This document shows positions 61,605-64,000 of a stretch of 64,000 bases of DNA, in pieces. A program made the translations under genes and the position numbers. This DNA comes from Snuella sedimenti (GTDB lineage Bacteria; Bacteroidota; Bacteroidia; Flavobacteriales; Flavobacteriaceae): positions 62,001-126,000 of the forward strand of contig NZ_JAELVQ010000007.1 in NCBI RefSeq assembly GCF_016428595.1, in the 5' to 3' direction. The notes under the pieces were generated by a model, which worked only from the letters and a program-made list of their open reading frames with translations, was not told the origin of the DNA and searched no databases. Numbering within the stretch: position 1 is the stretch's first letter; each line of letters begins with the position of its first letter.

Positions 61605-61682
61605 GGGAAAATAGCAACAGGCATTAAAAAAGATTTTTTGAGGTGATAAGTATACTCTAATAATTCATTTAAAGAATGGGGC

Positions 61683-62162
61683 TTACGAATCAAATTTTTT
61701 GTTATGATTCATGTCGTCCAAGAGTTTTACAATTCTTTTGGCTTTTGTTTCTTCAGTTTTGGCCGAATAAATCCAATCTAAATATCGCTTTTTGTTTATT
61801 TCTGAAAGGAGGGTAAAGTTTTTAAATGCTTTTTGGGGTTCATTTTCAAAGCAAAGGATTAATTCTTTTGGTATTTGCAAAGGGGTTTGGTCTAAGTATA
61901 ATTTTAAATGTACCTTATCGTCCACTTTTTTTTTGATATGTTTTCTTATTGCCAATTTAATCGGTAAGAATAATTGTCCGTTTCCTAGTGGTAATAATTT
62001 ATATTTTGAAATTTTATAGGTATCAATGTGCCCGCTTACAATTACCCAACCGAATGGCATATTTTTATTGGGAGATATTTCAGGGAGGTGGACGTAATGC
62101 CATCCACCTTTCCCTGGGAATTTCTGTATCTTACATGCTTTGTTTATAATAAATTTGGTCAT
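61683..62162 (-). CDS. DUF1905 + YdeI/OmpD-associated (bacteriocin-protection-like) protein
   Basis: 159 residues. Residues 1-95 match DUF1905 (G-G-W-H-Y-V-H-L-P, F-G-W-V-I-V-S-G-H-I, L-P-L-G-N-G-Q-L-F-L-P-I). The C-terminal 60 residues, with P-x-E-L, A-F-x-N-F, K-K-R-Y-L-D-W-I-Y-S-A-K-T-E-E-T-K-A-K-R-I, match the PF13376 helical domain. Role unproven. It starts one base after the stop of the upstream unknown gene. Confidence 0.88.
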   Translation of the reverse strand: MTKFIINKACKIQKFPGKGGWHYVHLPEISPNKNMPFGWVIVSGHIDTYKISKYKLLPLGNGQLFLPIKLAIRKHIKKKVDDKVHLKLYLDQTPLQIPKELILCFENEPQKAFKNFTLLSEINKKRYLDWIYSAKTEETKAKRIVKLLDDMNHNKKFDS

Positions 62163-62163
62163 T

Positions 62164-62796
62164 TTATGCTATTAAATACCAAAAATCTAATTCCATAGTT
62201 GTGTCGTCGGCCATTTCCAGCATTGGTTTGCAATATTCATTTTCTGTGTAGCCGAAACATATTTCTTTGGTTTTGCCTAAAGTATTGCCCAATGTTACTT
62301 CAGAAAAGCGATTTTCAGCAATTTTACCGATAAAATGAGCTTGGGTATTACTTGCTTTAAAAAGGTATTCGGTTTCAATGGTATTGGAGGTGTTTAGTAA
62401 GGCTTGGTAATTGCTTTTATCCTTTAGTGAAAAGCTACCATATTCTATACAGGAAAAGTACTTTGGAATTGAAAAGTTTTCTTTTTCAATAGTCTGAAAG
62501 TTCATTTGGACAGAATCTGTTTTAATCAGGTCGAAAAAATCCTGAGCAGATGTGTTATTTTGTATGGTTTTTTCCATTTCCTTTAAGACTTCCATATCTT
62601 CTACAAACAATACATTTGCGTAGTTGTTATTTAAATTTCTAACGAGACAATGAAACACAATGCCTTTTTGGTTAGACAAAAAAGCATTTTCAAACTGCAT
62701 AACCGTTCTAATTAGTTCGTCGTCTGAGACATGGTCTTTTTTTGTAAAAGAGGTAAACTCCATTGCTTTTGCATTTTTGTTAAGTTGTTTTATCAT
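62164..62796 (-). CDS. Conserved protein of unknown function
   Basis: 210 residues, no signal peptide, membrane segment or recognised motif. The alternation of strands and helices (A-M-E-F-T-S-F-T-K, then I-V-F-H-C-L-V-R, then F-W-Y-L-I-A at the end) could be two dimeric alpha/beta-barrel halves, as in monooxygenase-like proteins, but I cannot show it. Adjacent to and probably co-transcribed with the YdeI-like gene, from the -7 box at 62822. Confidence 0.75.
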   Translation of the reverse strand: MIKQLNKNAKAMEFTSFTKKDHVSDDELIRTVMQFENAFLSNQKGIVFHCLVRNLNNNYANVLFVEDMEVLKEMEKTIQNNTSAQDFFDLIKTDSVQMNFQTIEKENFSIPKYFSCIEYGSFSLKDKSNYQALLNTSNTIETEYLFKASNTQAHFIGKIAENRFSEVTLGNTLGKTKEICFGYTENEYCKPMLEMADDTTMELDFWYLIA

Positions 62797-62821
62797 TTTA
62801 TATATTTTTCTGTTAACAAAG

Positions 62822-62829
62822 CAAAAATA
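62822..62829 (-). promoter_or_regulatory. -7 box (TATTTTTG) of the 62796-61683 operon
   Basis: TAnnTTTG on the minus strand (62829 to 62822), 25 bases upstream of the ATG at 62796. A GTTG lies further upstream but not at a standard distance. Confidence 0.45.
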
Positions 62830-62900
62830 GAATGGGGGTGAGACAACCCTATGTCAACAGGTTTTTTGTTTTTTAAAAAATTGACCGTTCTATAATATGG

Positions 62901-63281
62901 GTGAGCCTACACCGAAACTATGAGGTCGGGTGAGTTGGCACATAGCTGTGATGTCCAAAATACCGTAAGGTAAGTGCCAAAGTAACAGATATGGCACGAT
63001 TGGAAGTAACCCGAGCGTAAAAGGAAAAACGATTTAAGAATTAGAAATTACGATTAACAATTAATGAAAGATTCATTTCACGAACTACCAGAACACTGTC
63101 CAGATTCTTTGAAAAAGGTGATTTAAGCACAGTGCTATACTACAAAGATTAATGTCATTTTTGAACTGCCTTATACACAATCCGCTGGGTTTACCCTGAG
63201 GAGCATCTATAGACCCAGCCGAAGGTTGCGGTGGTGTGAGAGATTAACCCAGCTAGTTAGTAGCGAAGCCGTCTACTTGTC
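62901..63281 (+). mobile_element. Probable group II intron remnant without its reverse transcriptase
   Basis: The right end contains GCGGTGGTGTGAGAG (63228-63242) and, about 30 bases on, GCCGTCTACTTG, which recall the domain V/VI end of one bacterial group II intron class (GGTGGTGTGAGAG, then CTACTYGAT with the branch-point A). The left part (GTGAGCCTACACCG, GAGGTCGGGTGAG, AACCCGAGCGTAAAAGG) looks like structured domain I RNA and starts near the GTGYG-type 5' splice consensus. Only about 380 bases separate the ends and no maturase is present. The call rests on remembered motifs, not on a covariance search. Confidence 0.45.
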
Positions 63282-63455
63282 TTACAAAAGTATATTCAAC
63301 CAACTTACTTTCTATACTATCTTTCCATTCCAAGGATTATACAGAAAGTTTTTAATCCGTATGCAAATGTTCAGCTACCACCTATGGGGTTTCGGGTGTT
63401 TTTGTTTTCGCATGGAATAATCCATCATGCGTAAATTCCGTTAGCAAAGAATATC

Positions 63456-63974
63456 TTACTCAAATCTTGTTTGTTGGTTTAGTTTTAATAACAATTCATC
63501 TAGTTTCTCAAGTGTTGCGATCATACCTTCTTCCATTCCCATATTGATTACTGCTTCAAGGTCATTTAACGAATCATAAGTTACAACGGTAGTTACAGTA
63601 GAATTTTCGCCTTTATCTTTAAAAGTCACGAGCCATTTCGCTTTGGGCAGGTCTTCATTAATTGTCCCTTCACTATCACAAAATACATCGATTGTACGGT
63701 AGAAGTCAATAGGGTTTATATCGTGGTATTTTGTGTAGCCCCAATATTCTGTGCCTTCTGGGTCAACCATTGCGTAGTGCCAATGTCCGTCATTACTAAA
63801 ATCCATCGATTTTGTTTTAGTGGTAAAAGGTTTTGGTGCAAACCATTGGTCCAAAAATTCTTGTTTGGTGTAGCAGTCCCAAACTAATTGTCTTTCGGCA
63901 TTGAACTCACGTACAATAGTTAGTGTGTTATTTTCCTTATTTACAAGGAAGTCAAATTGCAGATTACTTTTCAT
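63456..63974 (-). CDS. AHSA1/SRPBCC-fold protein
   Basis: 172 residues. I-V-R-E-F-N-A-E-R-Q-L-V-W-D-C-Y-T-K-Q-E-F-L-D-Q-W-F-A-P (about 20-48) is the classical start of the activator of Hsp90 ATPase homologue 1-like family; W-x-V-T-F-K-D-K-G and the C-terminal helix M-E-E-G-M-I-A-T-L-E-K-L-D-E-L-L follow. The fold forms a hydrophobic cavity; most bacterial members have unknown ligands. Starts 26 bases before the window end. Confidence 0.9.
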   Translation of the reverse strand: MKSNLQFDFLVNKENNTLTIVREFNAERQLVWDCYTKQEFLDQWFAPKPFTTKTKSMDFSNDGHWHYAMVDPEGTEYWGYTKYHDINPIDFYRTIDVFCDSEGTINEDLPKAKWLVTFKDKGENSTVTTVVTYDSLNDLEAVINMGMEEGMIATLEKLDELLLKLNQQTRFE

Positions 63975-64000
63975 TTTTTTTGTTTTTAAGTGTTGTTAAT

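Noticed and set aside
63226-63420. 64-codon gene between the unknown protein and the AHSA1 gene
   Set aside because: It begins inside the intron-like RNA 3' end and shows no family resemblance; an open frame by chance.

Overview
The window reads as chromosome of a marine-type member of the Flavobacteriaceae (Bacteroidota). The DNA is visibly AT-rich. Starts generally lack Shine-Dalgarno sequences, and several are preceded by the Bacteroidota -7 box TAnnTTTG. A secreted subtilase ends in a type IX secretion (T9SS) sorting domain. Intergenic DNA is full of the low-complexity 'word' repeats and GTCATTC...GAATGAC hairpins common in this family. No rRNA, tRNA or CRISPR array was seen.

Layout. (1) 1-9251 is core and housekeeping: the 3' end of mnmA, a T9SS subtilase / nitronate monooxygenase-like / Dabb operon, a MATE exporter, a broken S23-type four-helix-bundle gene, a small conserved protein, a PAP2 phosphatase, a nucleotide-sugar epimerase, and (minus strand) MeaB and a DUF2911 protein. 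(2) 9252-10480 is repeat-rich DNA. (3) 10481-47920 is a roughly 37-kb surface-polysaccharide locus, all on the plus strand: outer-membrane export lipoprotein, Wzc-like tyrosine kinase, Wzm/Wzt ABC exporter, sugar-modifying enzymes (aminotransferase, WbqC, GNAT), about 18 glycosyltransferases or transferase-like proteins, two asparagine-synthase-like amidotransferases, an MBOAT/SGNH O-acylation pair and an FkbM methyltransferase. DUF559 endonuclease-like sequence and its associated hairpin repeats are scattered through the right half. (4) 47921-51328 is 3.4 kb of non-coding higher-order tandem repeats. (5) 51329-53921 is an ECF sigma factor, a putative membrane anti-sigma protein and a secreted adhesin-like protein. 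(6) 54107-63974 is an Ala/Glu lipoprotein, Kdo transferase (waaA), a second DegT aminotransferase with galE, lspA, fabD, a FAD oxidoreductase, a YdeI-like protein, an unknown protein, an apparent ORF-less group II intron remnant and an AHSA1/SRPBCC protein.

How the genes work together. The 37-kb locus should build a chain on a lipid carrier with GT2 and GT-B transferases, decorate it (amino sugar, N-acyl, amide, O-acyl and O-methyl groups), move it across the inner membrane with Wzm/Wzt and pass it to the Wzc-like/OPX pair. No Wzx flippase, Wzy polymerase or initiating phosphoglycosyltransferase was found, so the export hardware is a hybrid and the first sugar is probably added by an enzyme encoded elsewhere. 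The waaA, galE, epimerase and DegT genes nearby fit a broader envelope-glycan neighbourhood.

The most unusual gene is at 25817-27118: a CMP-sugar-acid cytidylyltransferase fused to an RraA-type pyruvate-aldolase domain that keeps the aldolase Arg-Asp motif. It is followed by an unassigned GT-B-like protein (27181-28554), and no NeuB-type synthase is present. I suggest a two-gene module that forms or edits, activates and transfers an unusual 2-keto sugar acid. Functions are inferred from motifs and family knowledge; no database search was run.
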